Position numbers and translations under genes: made by a program. Below, piece by piece: positions 12,918-22,947 of a stretch of DNA of 64,000 bases. Location: assembly GCA_903632075.3 (NCBI GenBank), contig CAHIKZ030003344.1, forward strand, positions 43,207 to 107,206, read 5' to 3'. Within the stretch, counting starts at the first letter, position 1; each line of letters starts with the position of its first letter. This stretch comes from Acanthosepion pharaonis. Its lineage: Eukaryota; Mollusca; Cephalopoda; Sepiida; Sepiidae. A model generated the notes under the pieces. It was given only the letters and a program-made list of their open reading frames with translations, did no database searches and was not told the DNA's origin.

Positions 12918-13147
12918 TGTGTTCATCTTGTCTGGTTTCTGCACATCGAGAGTGTCTCTCTCGACTGAGAGAAACACTTATGTTATATAGCTCTCCCAGT
13001 TCCAGATCCATGCTGGCTATTGGCCAATACCTGCCCAGTATTGTTCACATGCAAATAGGCAGCACCAACTACTCTTCTATCAACAGCCCATTGTGGAAGA
13101 GGACACAACTCCTGGTGCTTGCCGGGCTGACCCAATTCTCTGTTACA
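12918..13147 (-). repeat. 3' LTR of short retrotransposon
   Basis: A 230-bp direct repeat aligned with 14525-14767. On the minus strand it starts TGTAACAGAG and ends with ACACA, giving TGT...ACA ends. It is about 13 bp shorter than its partner because of an indel near the CAACTACTC / CACCTATTC region, and has scattered substitutions. The pair is therefore not a very recent insertion. Confidence 0.9.
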
Positions 13148-13158
13148 CTCCCCACACC
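13148..13158 (-). promoter_or_regulatory. polypurine tract
   Basis: The minus strand reads GGTGTGGGGAG directly next to the 3' LTR. This is the expected position of the plus-strand primer tract of an LTR retrotransposon. Confidence 0.65.
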
Positions 13159-13473
13159 TGATCTCCTGATCATAGCACCAACATGCAGGGGTGGGCGTTT
13201 CCTTCTGGTACTCATTTGCAAGGGAGGTACTTCAACTTCATTGTTGTCACTATGTGGGGGAGGTACTTCATTGTTGCTTGTGGCAGAGCAGTGGTCTCAG
13301 GCAGGTCAGACGTCTAACATGACGCAGCATGCCATCAATCAGGACAGATTGTGGACATGATTCTAGTGACCATCTGCACTTTCTTTTTTTGATCAAACTT
13401 GATGCTAAAGTCTGGTTCCTCTATGGTGAAAGCCACACACAGGGATGGTTTTTGTTGAAAAACTCCATTGCAT

Positions 13474-13797
13474 CTAAAGGAGTGATAACCAGCCAGTTCT
13501 TTGATTGCATTCATCCCAATCAGAAGGTTGAAACCAAGTTGCTTTTCTCATGCCACCAGTACAGGACTTGACAGAACTTCCACCTTGCAACTGGAAAGCA
13601 ACGCATCCAATCCCACAACAGGCTCTGGTCTTCTCATCTATCGTTGTTGCACATACAGGCCCTTTCATCCACAGCTGGCCTATCTTTCTGCTGGCTATAG
13701 ACAGTGAACAACCAGTATCAACCAACACAGTGATTGTTCTGCCATCAACCTGGACTCTGAGATAGTGCCAGGCTGGAGAAGATACTAGTACTGACAT
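13474..13797 (-). pseudogene. retropepsin-like protease region
   Basis: The open frame contains VDGRTITVLVDTGCSLSIAS, with the D-T-G active-site motif of retroviral-type aspartic proteases in the expected hydrophobic setting. Such proteases cleave the Gag-Pol polyprotein as a homodimer. The frame runs out before the protease C-terminal half. Downstream, in a shifted frame, a DFSIKFDQKKK-type stretch matches the linker after the protease in the 34-38 kb element. The element's own copy is therefore frameshifted. Confidence 0.75.
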
Positions 13798-14057
13798 ATC
13801 TCTTCTTCCATTTTCTTAGACACTTTTGAGCCATATGGCCCACAGTATGGCAACAGTAACAGTGTATGGTATTGCATTGTCCTCACTCTTGTCCTGTCAT
13901 TTTGTCGGCTCTGACAATCTTTTGCCAGATGATTAATATCATTGCATCAAAAGCACTTTTTGACATGAATGTCTGTACTTTGCATTGGCCAGGCCACTGC
14001 TGCCAACGCTGTCACCACGACTTCCTCCATTTCCTCATTTCTCATAATTGCCTGGGC

Positions 14058-14500
14058 TCAAGCAAGCAGCTGGTCAATACAGAGTGTGTCCATCCTAGAC
14101 AATGCATGAAGATTCCGCTTTACATTGCCTGACAACCCATGCACAAATGCACATGCCAGCGTATGTTCACTCATCCTGCCCAACAAGAACATGAGTTTCT
14201 TCAATTCAGCCAGTAGGTGCCACTCAATGAGCTGTACATATGCCATAAATGAATCTGTAGAAAGGCTATAACAAAGGCAGTCTTTATCTGGTCAACATCG
14301 GATTTTGCTTTGCCATCCAGTTTTTGGTAAACTGCATATGCTCCACCTGTAAGTTGTAAAAGGATCACATGCTCCAAAGACTTCACTCCACATAGCCTGC
14401 AAACAAGTTCTAGCTTTTCTATCCATTCAACCACTGGCAGACCAAACACCAATCTGACAAACTCGGGAATTAACTTTAAATCGAATTTGAGGTCTGCCAT
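14058..14500 (-). pseudogene. Gag-like polyprotein, frameshifted
   Basis: Two overlapping minus-strand frames (14201-14500, then 14058-14246) together cover most of a Gag-like protein. The first begins MADLKFDLKLIPEF and has VVEWIEKLELVCRLCGVKS. The second has ELKKLMFLLGRMSEHTLAC. Both align residue by residue with the Gag frame at 34642-35232 (TFDVKLIPEF, VTEWIEKAELVCDLCGIKK, DLKKLAGLFGGISEQGLAC). A frameshift lies near 14200-14246. The initiation codon falls only 25 bp from the LTR, next to a GCTATTTCGGCA stretch also found before the Gag start of the larger element. Gag would form the particle that packages the element's RNA. Confidence 0.8.
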
Positions 14501-14524
14501 CGTCTGTCAATTGCCGAAATAGCA

Positions 14525-14767
14525 TGTGTTTGTCTTGTCTGGTCTCTGCACACCGAGAGCATCTCTCTCAACTGAGAAAAACACTTGTGTTATATAGCTC
14601 TCCCAGTCTCAGACCAACACTGACTATTGGCTAATACCTGCCCAGTATTGTTCACATGCAAATCGGCAGCACCACCTATTCTAAGTAGAAGGCCTTCTCT
14701 CAACAGCCCATTGTGGAAGGGTACACAATTCCTGGCGTTTAACAGGCTGATCGCATTCTCTGTTACA
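14525..14767 (-). repeat. 5' LTR of short retrotransposon
   Basis: A 243-bp partner of 12918-13147 with the same TGT...ACA ends. It contains a TTATATAG stretch that could serve as a TATA-like element. Confidence 0.9.
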
Positions 14768-14770
14768 AAC

Positions 14771-14816
14771 CTGGACACAAATATACTGTGGACATCTACA
14801 GTAAATTTGTGTCCAG
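14771..14816. repeat. 19-bp inverted repeat, one mismatch
   Basis: The arm CTGGACACAAATATACTGT (14771-14789) pairs with 14798-14816 across an 8-nt loop with a single mismatch. It starts 4 bp outside the LTR retrotransposon end. Confidence 0.92.
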
Positions 14817-16830
14817 TACTTTCTATACACTTTTGTTTTAGTAAATTGCCTTCTCTTTTAATTAAAGTAAGATTATTTTATGTTGAATTTATGGTCAGAT
14901 TCATTACAGTGAGCAAATAATTTATTGAGTGTGTTATTTTTAAAAAGATCCCTTTTATGTTCATTTAATTTTTTATTTAAATTCCCTGAGTTTTCTGTGT
15001 ATTCTTTCTAGCAATTATTACAGGTAAATCCCCTCTTCAAGTTTTAGCTTATTTTGTTTTGAATTAATTAAGTCTTATTATATTTGAAGTAGTTGTAAGA
15101 AATTTTATGTTAAGCTTATTAAATAATATAATTATAATTGAAAGGACAAAACACATCATACATGTTATACCAAGCACCTGGATCATTCAGTAAGAGATTA
15201 ATGGAAGGGAACAAGGGTTAAATAAGCTTTCCATTACAAAATCACTAACCAGAAACTAATGAAACATGTGGATGGATTATAATCCTATTTTATGCAAGAA
15301 GATAAGGATTGTAGTCTGTTATTTGCCCTAGATACCCACAATTATTTTGTTCATATGAAATCACTTAAAAGACTATATCAAGGAACAATAAATTCTTAAA
15401 GCATTAATAAGCATTAAAAATTACACTAATTCAGTCTTCTATGTGCTGTGACCCTTCAGGATATGAGCGATCATGACTCTCTACAACTTCCTGTCCTTTG
15501 TAGCTCTTGGTAGTAAATTATTAGTTCAACATGTTAATAAATTAAAGAATGAAATGTTAAAGATTTTGGTCTATAAATTTTCTTCATTTGTCCTAGTTTT
15601 TATTTAATAGCAGAAATTGTTTTCAACTAATTAAATTGGAAAAATCCTTTCTATTTCCTGTTTTATATACTTTATACTTAAATAATCTGTGGAGGGTACA
15701 AAATGTTACGATTTTAAAAACAGAAATTTTAAAAATATATATATGCATAATATATACAAATATAATTGTATATATTATGTGAATTTTAAAATTATATTTG
15801 TACAAATATTATGTGAATATATACTTTTAAAATGTCTTTTCTTAAGGCCATAATACTTTTTGTTAAAAATAAAATACATATATGTAAAGTACTTATAGGA
15901 TATTTTAAATAACAGCAGCAGCTGCCCAGTTGGACCAAAGTGGTTTGTTTTTATTGGATTCCAATTATTAAGAAATCTACTGTATTATACACTTGATATA
16001 TGGAAGAGGGCACACAGATAAATTGATTTATACATTTCCAAGGTAGCCTCAGCCCAAATTTGAACTTGCATGTTGATTTCTGTCCTTAGTTCAGCTAAGG
16101 CTACTCATATTCACTTTGCACTGTATAATGAAAGAATATGCAAGTGAAAGAATAAAGCAGAGGGAAAAGGGTCTTCTGAGATACAGAAAGGGAAGATAAA
16201 TAAGAAAAGAGGTGTGAGTGAAATTAATACAATTGTAAAGAGAAGAAAAACAGAAGATCCAGTGAGAAAAATCAAGATGAGAAAAGAGATTTAATAAAAC
16301 AAAATATAAAAGTTAGAATATAAAGAAATGCAAGAAATATAAAACAGAACAAGAAATCAGCATGAAAAAGAGAGAGTGTGAGACAAAAATAAAAGCACAG
16401 GAGAAATAAAAAGAAGACAAAGGAGGCAATGGGGAGAGAGAGAGATAAAGAAAGAGAGACCTATAAATAAAGATTCAGTTTATATTTGAAAATTGACTTT
16501 TTTTTTATTCAATTAATTCTGGTGAAATTTCATGTGATCAAAGTTACTGATTCAGCAAATAATTTCTTGAAGTTCCTTATATATGAAGTTAATTTACTTG
16601 AATCAGATAAATAATAAATTATTTTTTTTTACATTCAATGAAGGTTTATGTAGGCCAGCATTCACAAGAACATAATTATAAAAGAAATTATTTTTAGATA
16701 AAGATGCCATTGTTTATAGTAGCAAAAGTGTATATGTGTTCATACCATACACAGACAAGAAACATTCATATGTATGTCAATATATGGTACATCCTCTGAA
16801 ATGGCTATATATACATTCATTCATAGCTGA
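14817..16830. other. non-coding stretch with repeat traces
   Basis: No gene recognised. The segment 15440-15505 shares sequence, in opposite orientation, with 34105-34145 (core AGAGAGTCATGATC), so it is a scrap of the same interspersed repeat. A purine-rich stretch of A/G runs fills about 16130-16470. A weak tRNA-like B box appears on the minus strand near 16055. The rest is A+T-rich. Confidence 0.5.
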
Positions 16831-17020
16831 TTTTGTCATGCAATACAAGGTGTATCCAGAGGTGGCTCCACAAACCAAGTCTGGACATGCAGAGTCTTCA
16901 GCAGTGGGGAAACTAGAATTAGGTGATTGTGGCCAATACCAAAGTTGCTTGGTAGCACTGTTTTCTTTGAATATTGATTTTTTTTTTTTACACCAGGCCC
17001 CTTCAAAGTTTGTGTGTGAG

Positions 17021-17047
17021 TATATATATATATATATATATATATAT
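17021..17047. repeat. (TA)n microsatellite
   Basis: Uninterrupted TA run of about 13 units. Confidence 0.95.
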
Positions 17048-17069
17048 GGATGGATTCTCCTGTTGTATT

Positions 17070-17395
17070 TGATGTATAAGGGTCAAGCAACTCACTTTCT
17101 AGGAACTGACAGCCAGACACCAGCACATATGATTTGATTATAGTGGTGAAGGCTTTGTGCAGAACCAACCACACATTTTGAAGGGCTGAATACAAAGACC
17201 TGATGCACTACATGCCACAATGTCCCCAAATGACCCTCCATAGATTTTGAATTCAGAGTTGTCCTTCTCTTAGACCAATTGCCATCCAAGGCTATAGAAC
17301 CCAGTCTGTCCTGCTATTTTACCCATAACTGGAGGGAGAAGAAGAGGGATTCATACCTTTTCCAAGGGTATTATCGCGTAAGTAAATGAAATGGA
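17070..17395 (-). repeat. interspersed repeat R1, copy 2
   Basis: Reverse-orientation copy of the repeat at 575-760. It also extends into sequence shared with 39716-40045: on the minus strand a GTGTGGTTGGTTCTGCACA block, an AAGCCTTCACC block, and AGGACAACTCTGAATTC. This is the longest copy in the window. It has a continuous but unconvincing reading frame and no known domain. Confidence 0.75.
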
Positions 17396-17460
17396 TTCTT
17401 CAACAGAAATTCAAACTTCCTCAATCTGAGCCACTATCTACCGTACCTCCATATACAGAG

Positions 17461-17502
17461 TGTGTGTATGTATATATATATATATATATAGATATATGTA
17501 TA

Positions 17503-17540
<38 letters not shown>
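17461..17540. repeat. compound TA/TG microsatellite
   Basis: TG, TA, TG and TA runs in succession. Open frames here are repeat artefacts. Confidence 0.95.
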
Positions 17541-18790
17541 CACTAGCCGAGTTACTCAGGGTTGCTCAGGTGTGCATGGCATCAATTGTATAACCACACC
17601 ACCCTGTATACCTGCACTTCCCTGTCTACAAATGTCTGCCTGTGTCCCTGCTTGCATGCATGATTTGTAGGTATGCTAATCTACTCCCCACCCCTCATCC
17701 TTTTTTTACTGTATGTCCTTCACAAGTGTTTGATTGTTTTTAATAAAGGAATTCCATCAATAAAATCTTCTGTGGTCGTTACTTGGGGTTAAATTGTTTC
17801 ACTGTTTTAAAAATTCAGTAAATTTCCTATGGCATTGTTCCCAAATCTAATAATCAAACAAAAACAAGGATGAAGCATCAGAGCTTGATTCAACTGCAAG
17901 TGCAAATGCATGAATGCCCCCACCTCCTTCTTCCTGTGTTTACTGTAAAGCTGGGGTTTAATAAGAGGTTCTTTGGGAATTTTTCCCTTTTAGTGCTGCA
18001 ATAATCCTTCTCAAACAATCTTTGCATCAAAGGTTGTTCAAATGCCAAATTAGGATGGAATCATATGAAGAAATTATTAGTTAAATGCCAAAATCCAATT
18101 TTGGACCTAGTTTGTCACAGATTTCATCCACTTAATTGCAATAATCTAAACCAAACATTCACGCAAGACAATTTGTGAATGTAATTTACATGGCAAATTT
18201 GAAAAGCATGGGATGAAAAACCAAGTAGTTATGACCAAAAAATGGGCTTTTTGAACAGTATTTTGTGGTTTTTCATTATATGCAGGGAAGTGTGCAGGAC
18301 TAAAATCACACTATCTTATTTTTTGCATGATGACAAATTTTTTGCAACATGTTTGAAGAAAATCGGATAAAAAATAAGGAAGTTATTCAAGTTTATAAGT
18401 AGTACAGAAAACCCAATTTTTTCAGTTTTTTGCAATTTTTTGTGTGAAGCCAATATTGCAGGAGAACTATCAAGCACTCTACATAAACCTCGTAACAAGA
18501 GCTATGTTTTGCACTAAGTACAAAGAACATCAGTTCATCCAATAAAAATTTTGTTTGCATATAACTTTGCCTTGATTTTTGCAAGAAGTCATGACCACCT
18601 TCAGTTTTATCGATTTTTCTGCCAAACTGTGTAGGGTGGGGGGTGTTCTGGAGATTTAAAAGTTGGTCTTGACCTACCTTGGTAAATTTGCAACATATGT
18701 GTACAATTTAATTAAATTGGTTGAGAAATGTAGACATGCATAAATAGCATACACACACAGAAATACATATCTTCTGTTTTACAGATATAA
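17541..18790. repeat. probable interspersed repeat, family not identified
   Basis: This block lies between two microsatellites and is richer in GC than its surroundings at its start (TAGCCGAGTTACTCAGGGTT). It ends with an ACAGAAATACATATCTTC-type tail often seen at the ends of invertebrate interspersed elements. No conserved protein could be read. Calling it a repeat is an inference from composition and boundaries. No second copy was seen in the window. Confidence 0.35.
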
Positions 18791-18798
18791 ATGATACA

Positions 18799-18802
<4 letters not shown>

Positions 18803-18847
<45 letters not shown>
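18803..18847. repeat. (TG)n microsatellite
   Basis: About 22 TG units. It replaces the outermost left end of the adjacent Tc1 transposon. Confidence 0.97.
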
Positions 18848-18849
<2 letters not shown>

Positions 18850-20299
18850 TAACTCTATAAGGAAATATATATAAACATAATCAATTAGGATTACTACTTT
18901 ATTTTAAGAATGTGATATATCAAAATAATAGCAGGGTAAAAAATATTTCTAGTTATATTTTTTTCATCACAGTTCCAATGGTTCAGAAGTTTACATGCAC
19001 TAAGATGACTGTCCCTTTAAATAGCTTGTAATTTTTCAGGAAATGATGTCATTGCTGTAGCAGCTTTTGATAGGCTAACTGACATCATGTCAGTAAACTA
19101 AAGGTATACCTATGGATGGATGTATTTGAAGTCTTGCTTTCAAGCTCAATGTTTCTTTGCATATCATCATGGGGAAAATCAAAAGAAATTAACTAAAACC
19201 TCAGAAAAACAATTGTGGAATTCTACAAGTCAGATTCATCTTTGAGAACAATTTCCAACACCTGAAGATACCATGTACAAAACAACAGTGTGCAAGTATA
19301 AATGCCATGGGACTACAGCTATTATAGTACTGAAGAAAGAGACACTTTCTCTTAGATATTAACATACTTGAGGAGGTAAAAAGTGCACATCAATCCTAGA
19401 ACAACAGTAAAGACACTTTGAACATGCTAAAGGACAACAGGTACAAAATATCTATATCTCCAGTAAAATGAGTGTCAACATAGCAAGGAAGAAGCCACTG
19501 CTCCCAAAATGCCAGAATACACATTGGAACTGAACATAGAAACAATGATCTTGGGTTTTGCAAAATGTCCTTTGGTTTGATGAAACAAATATTGAATTGT
19601 TTAGCCATAAGAAAAAAAAGTTTACAAAATGAAGAAAACCATCTTTAACATGAAGCACATAGGTGGCAACATCATATTATGGAGGGGGTGATTTGCTGGA
19701 TCAGTGCACTTCAAATTCAAAGAATAAATAGCATCATAAGGAAGGAAAAATATGTGAATAACAATATCTCAAAACATGAGACATGACATCTTTAATGGAA
19801 AATTAAAACTTAGTTGCAAGTGGCTCCTCCAAATGGACTTCTAAAGTATTGATAAGATGGCTTAAGGACAACAAAGTTAAAGTATTGCATTGGCCATCAC
19901 AAAGCTCTGATCTCAATTCAATAGAAAATATGTGGGAAAAACTGAAAAAGTATGTACAAGAAAAAAGGCCTAGAAACCTGACTCCATTACAGCAGTTTAG
20001 TCAGAAAGAGTTGACTAAAATTGCAACAGCTTATTATGTAAAGCATGTTGAAGACTACCCAAAACAGTTAACCAAAGTTAAACAATTTAATTGCTATGAC
20101 AAGTATATATAAAATTTTGTCCTGTAAGCAATGTGATAAAAGAAATAAAAGCTATTAATCAATCATTTTCTGTACTATTATTTTGACATTTTACATTCTG
20201 AAATAATTTAGTGGTCCTAATTGATTGAATGTGAGGAATTGTTAAAAACTGATCTTTATCTATTTAGTTTAGGTGTACATAGACATTTAGCTTCAATGA
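18848..20299 (+). mobile_element. Tc1 transposon of Sleeping Beauty-like type, decayed
   Basis: A Tc1-like element with long inverted terminal regions. The left block around 18889-18937 is complementary to the right block around 20172-20217. An inner direct-repeat-like motif (GGTTCAGAAGTTTACATGCA) lies at about 18980, and the right end carries the related AGGTGTACATAGACAT motif near 20270. This IR/DR layout, the motif GAAGTTTACAT and the inner sequence are what I recall of the salmonid Sleeping Beauty family. Resemblance appears to continue through non-coding sequence as well as the transposase. The far left end is lost to a TG microsatellite, and the transposase is full of stops, so the copy is dead. 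Confidence 0.8.
19169..20112 (+). pseudogene. Tc1 transposase relic (Sleeping Beauty-like)
   Basis: The relic starts at an ATG at 19169 giving MGKIKRN and then a stop. It continues through several frames to an intact 87-codon C-terminal frame at 19849-20112. That frame reads IRWLKDNKVKVLHWPSQSSD, then LNSIENMWEKLKKYV, and ends with KQLTKVKQFN. The E of the DDE triad is present in the SIENMW block, where Tc1 proteins normally have PIENLW. Earlier parts (LVFDETNIELF-like near 19570, a CHKKKKFTK stretch, an AGGNIILWRG-like block near 19660) are recognisable but broken. The second catalytic Asp region is disrupted. A cut-and-paste transposase in origin, now inactive. Confidence 0.88.
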
Positions 20300-20605
20300 A
20301 AATTAGTGGAAAAAAATTGTGTGATGCATTTCTTCCCCAAAAGGTCTTCATCAGACTAAAGTAATATTTTCGTTGATGGAATTATATGTGTAGGAGGAGG
20401 TGAGATGAAAAATGTGAATATTGGTTATAATTATGCATGAATAGGAAATGCTGAAGATGGTGAACACTAAATTGTTTTCCCAGACATGTCTAGGCATGTA
20501 GTCTAACAAATCTCATTCAGTTAGCCTATGCTTTTGTTTTTATCACTTATTAAATATTTCACATTGTGATTAGATCTGCCAAGAAAGGGGAAATATTTTA
20601 AAAAG
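20300..20605 (+). repeat. interspersed repeat R2, copy 2
   Basis: Same block order as 12655-12905 (TGTGTGATGCATTTC, GACATG..TAGTCTAACAA, CACATTGTGATTAGATCTGC). It starts exactly where the Tc1 element's right end stops, so the transposon sits at or inside the edge of this repeat. Confidence 0.7.
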
Positions 20606-20612
20606 TTGAATG

Positions 20613-20614
<2 letters not shown>

Positions 20615-20674
<60 letters not shown>
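20615..20674. repeat. (TA)n(CA)n microsatellite
   Basis: About 22 TA units followed by about 7 CA units, abutting the left end of the next transposon. Confidence 0.97.
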
Positions 20675-20676
<2 letters not shown>

Positions 20677-21935
20677 GGGGTTGGACAAAATAATTGGAAC
20701 ACTTGTTAAATTCAAAGAAAATTTATTTAATATGGAGTCGGTCCTCCTTTATCCTCACAGACAGCTTTAATACATTTAGGAATGGAATCATACAGCTTCC
20801 TGACTTCATCCAGAGGAATTTTCAGTCATTCTTCCATTAAAATCTTCTCCAGCTCTTTACAACACGACAGTGGAGGATAGCGGCTCCTAACTTGTTGCGC
20901 CAAAATGCACCACAAATGTTCAATAATATTGATATCTTGAGATTGGGGAGGCCACTCCATGTGTTCTAGCTCACTTTCATGCTCTTCATACCAATTCTTA
21001 ACCACTTGAGCAGTATGTATTTGAGCATTATCATCTTGGAAGATGCAGTCACCATCAGGGAATAAAGTCTTGGCCATTGGATGAACATGATCTCCCAAAA
21101 TATTCAGGTAATCTTTGCTGTTGATTCTACCATGCAGGGCAACTATTGGACCAAGACATTTCAATGATATGGCAGCCCAAACTATCACTGATTCACCTCC
21201 ATGCTTCACTGTTGGAAGAAGGCAGTCATGGTTGTAAGCTTCTTTGGGCTACCTTCACACATAAACTTGCCCTGAAGTTGGGAAAAGAGAAAAACTGGAC
21301 TTGTTTGAGAATATTACTTGCTTCCATTGGTCTGCAGACCAGGCATTGTGATCTCTGCACCACTTCAACCTCTTTTGAATGTTGCGAGTGGAGAGAAAAG
21401 GTTTCCTCACAGCGGCTCTTCCATAATATGCAGCCTTATTGAGCTCACGGTGAACAGTTTTAATAAAAACTAAACTATTCAGATGGTTATTCAACTCAGC
21501 AGTCACTTTGGCCGCATTTGTCCAATGATTTTTTATCACATTGCTTTTCAATGCATGTCAGTCCCTGTCAGTAAGTTTGCAAGTCTGAATTGCTACGGTT
21601 GCTAGAAGTCTTGCGCTGTTTCGCAAATTGCATCATAGTTCTTGATATGGTAGCACTTGAAAAACCCAACAGTTCAGCAAGCTTAGTGACCGAGGCTCCT
21701 GCCATGCGAGCTCCAACAATTTGCTCTTTTTTGAACTCAGGGAGGTCACGCATTTAGCTTAAATTTTACTAAATTCTAAAAATAAATAAGACAAAGACAG
21801 TAAATTAGATAAATAAACATTTTTACAATAGATATAACATGCAATTACAAAGTTTTAGTTGAAGTTCTTAATATAATAGGTCTTTGAAATATAGGATTGG
21901 ATTTTGCAACTGTTCCAATTATTTTGTCCAACCCT

Positions 21936-21937
<2 letters not shown>
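20675..21937 (-). mobile_element. Tc1-like DNA transposon
   Basis: A 1.26-kb element with terminal inverted repeats. The left end reads CAGGGGTTGGACAAAATAAT and continues TGGAAC; the right end complement reads CAAGGGTTGGACAAAATAAT and also continues TGGAAC, giving about 26 nearly identical bases. The size and single transposase are typical of Tc1 elements, which insert at TA. The element is framed by TA repeats on both sides (20615-20674 and 21938-21977), consistent with insertion into a TA microsatellite. The exact TA duplication cannot be told from the repeat. Confidence 0.92.
20727..21753 (-). pseudogene. Tc1-like transposase, inactivated
   Basis: Minus-strand order: a helix-turn-helix N-terminus (21568-21753, MRDLPEFKKEQIVGARMAGA, then KLAELLGFSSATISRTM); a middle frame (21255-21551) with KRLKWCRDHNAWSADQWKQV; and a C-terminal frame (20826-21209) with KHGGESVIVWAAIS, IFQDDNAQIHTA and INIIEHLWCILAQQV. 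The second Asp (FQDDNA) and the Glu (IIEHLW) of the DDE triad are present, but the first is changed: FSNKSS where FSDESS is usual. A frameshift occurs near 21570 and in-frame stops near 21555, 21245 and 20825. Reading resumes in frame after the last stop to a final TPY stop at 20727. Nearly full length but dead. Confidence 0.92.

Positions 21938-21977
<40 letters not shown>
21938..21977. repeat. (TA)n microsatellite
   Basis: Right-hand part of the TA array into which the Tc1-like element inserted. Confidence 0.95.
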
Positions 21978-21978
<1 letters not shown>

Positions 21979-22084
21979 CTTGGGCCCAATTAATCACTTT
22001 CCAGCAGAATCATCAATAGTTGTTGAAATCTAACGTTTTTGTTTTGCAGACATAATGTCTGCATCCTATATCTAACCATTTTTG

Positions 22085-22215
22085 TACAGCTTTAGGAGGC
22101 TGAGTTTTTCAATTCAGAATTGTCCTTCTCCTAGACTGGTTTCTATCATAGCTAAAGAGCTTAGTTTACCTTGTAATTTAAGCCATAGCTGGGATATGTA
22201 TGCATGTGTGTGAAT
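22085..22215 (-). repeat. interspersed repeat R1, copy 3 (partial)
   Basis: ATTCAGAATTGTCCTTCTC and a following TAGACTGGTTTCTATCATAGCTA match the middle of the copy at 17070-17395. Divergence is higher at the edges. Confidence 0.65.
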
Positions 22216-22662
22216 GTGCATCTTATGAAAGATTGAAATACTTTTGTGCAAACCATTTTTGCTAGTGAATTTGATTGCTATTAAGTTTTATGATATTCTC
22301 GGTTTGTTCATTTTATGATAAAAGCAACAAACATAATGTTAATACTTTAAAAATTATTTTAAATAAATAAAAATAGAATATAAAATAATAATAATAAAAT
22401 AAAGTAAAACAATAACATAAAAACATTGTATAAAATAAATTAAATAAAATTTAAAAATAATAAAAATACTCTCAGTATGCAATAAAATTGTTCCTGCAGA
22501 AAATACAGACATCTTGCCAAAAGACGTTAAATTCAATCTCTTCACCATGAACCTTGGTACAGGCAACACGTGTCCAACTTTTCTCCATGATATGGCTTGT
22601 AATAGTATGGAGTAAATTCTTCCTTTTATCACATGTACCACAAAAACAATTGTAACCTAAGA

Positions 22663-22947
22663 CAGGGGTTGGCAGCCTATGGCCAGCGTGCCACATGGGG
22701 TACACCAAGCAATTTCCAATGGCACACAGCCATAAATGACAAAGTCAAAACCAATAACTATTACAATGCAAAGAAGATATTTAGTGGTTTCAATTTTAAT
22801 ATATACTAAAATATGTATACTATATATTACTATATAAAATATATTGTAGAACAGGTATATTAACCTTGACTACATATGCTGTTGGCACATTGAATGATTT
22901 TAAGACCCTAAGTTGGCATATAGTTATCAAAAGATTGCCGACCCCTG
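22663..22947. mobile_element. hAT-type MITE
   Basis: A 285-bp element. The left end starts CAGGGGTTGGCAGCCTATGG, and the complement of the right end starts CAGGGGTCGGCAATC. An exact 8-bp duplication ACCTAAGA flanks it (22655-22662 and 22948-22955). Its termini resemble those of the 770-bp element at 6420-7189, so the two may have used the same or related transposases. There is no coding capacity. Minus-strand open frames crossing its left end are chance. Confidence 0.9.

Larger units (their letters stand above)
12918..14767 (-). mobile_element. short non-autonomous LTR retrotransposon (gag-protease only)
   Basis: Two direct LTRs (12918-13147 and 14525-14767) flank an internal part of about 1.4 kb. 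On the minus strand the order is LTR, Gag start within 25 bp, protease, purine tract, LTR. Flanking pentamers AAACT (left) and AACCT (right) differ at one base, a plausible decayed 5-bp target duplication. The internal part jumps from the region after the protease to a short tail. Reverse transcriptase, RNase H and integrase are missing. Gag and protease resemble those of the larger element at 34159-38718, so this is likely a deletion derivative of a Ty3/gypsy-like lineage that would need enzymes in trans. Confidence 0.88.

Noticed and set aside
16836..17195. 119-codon minus-strand frame
   Set aside because: It crosses a TA microsatellite and repeat R1 and has no domain.
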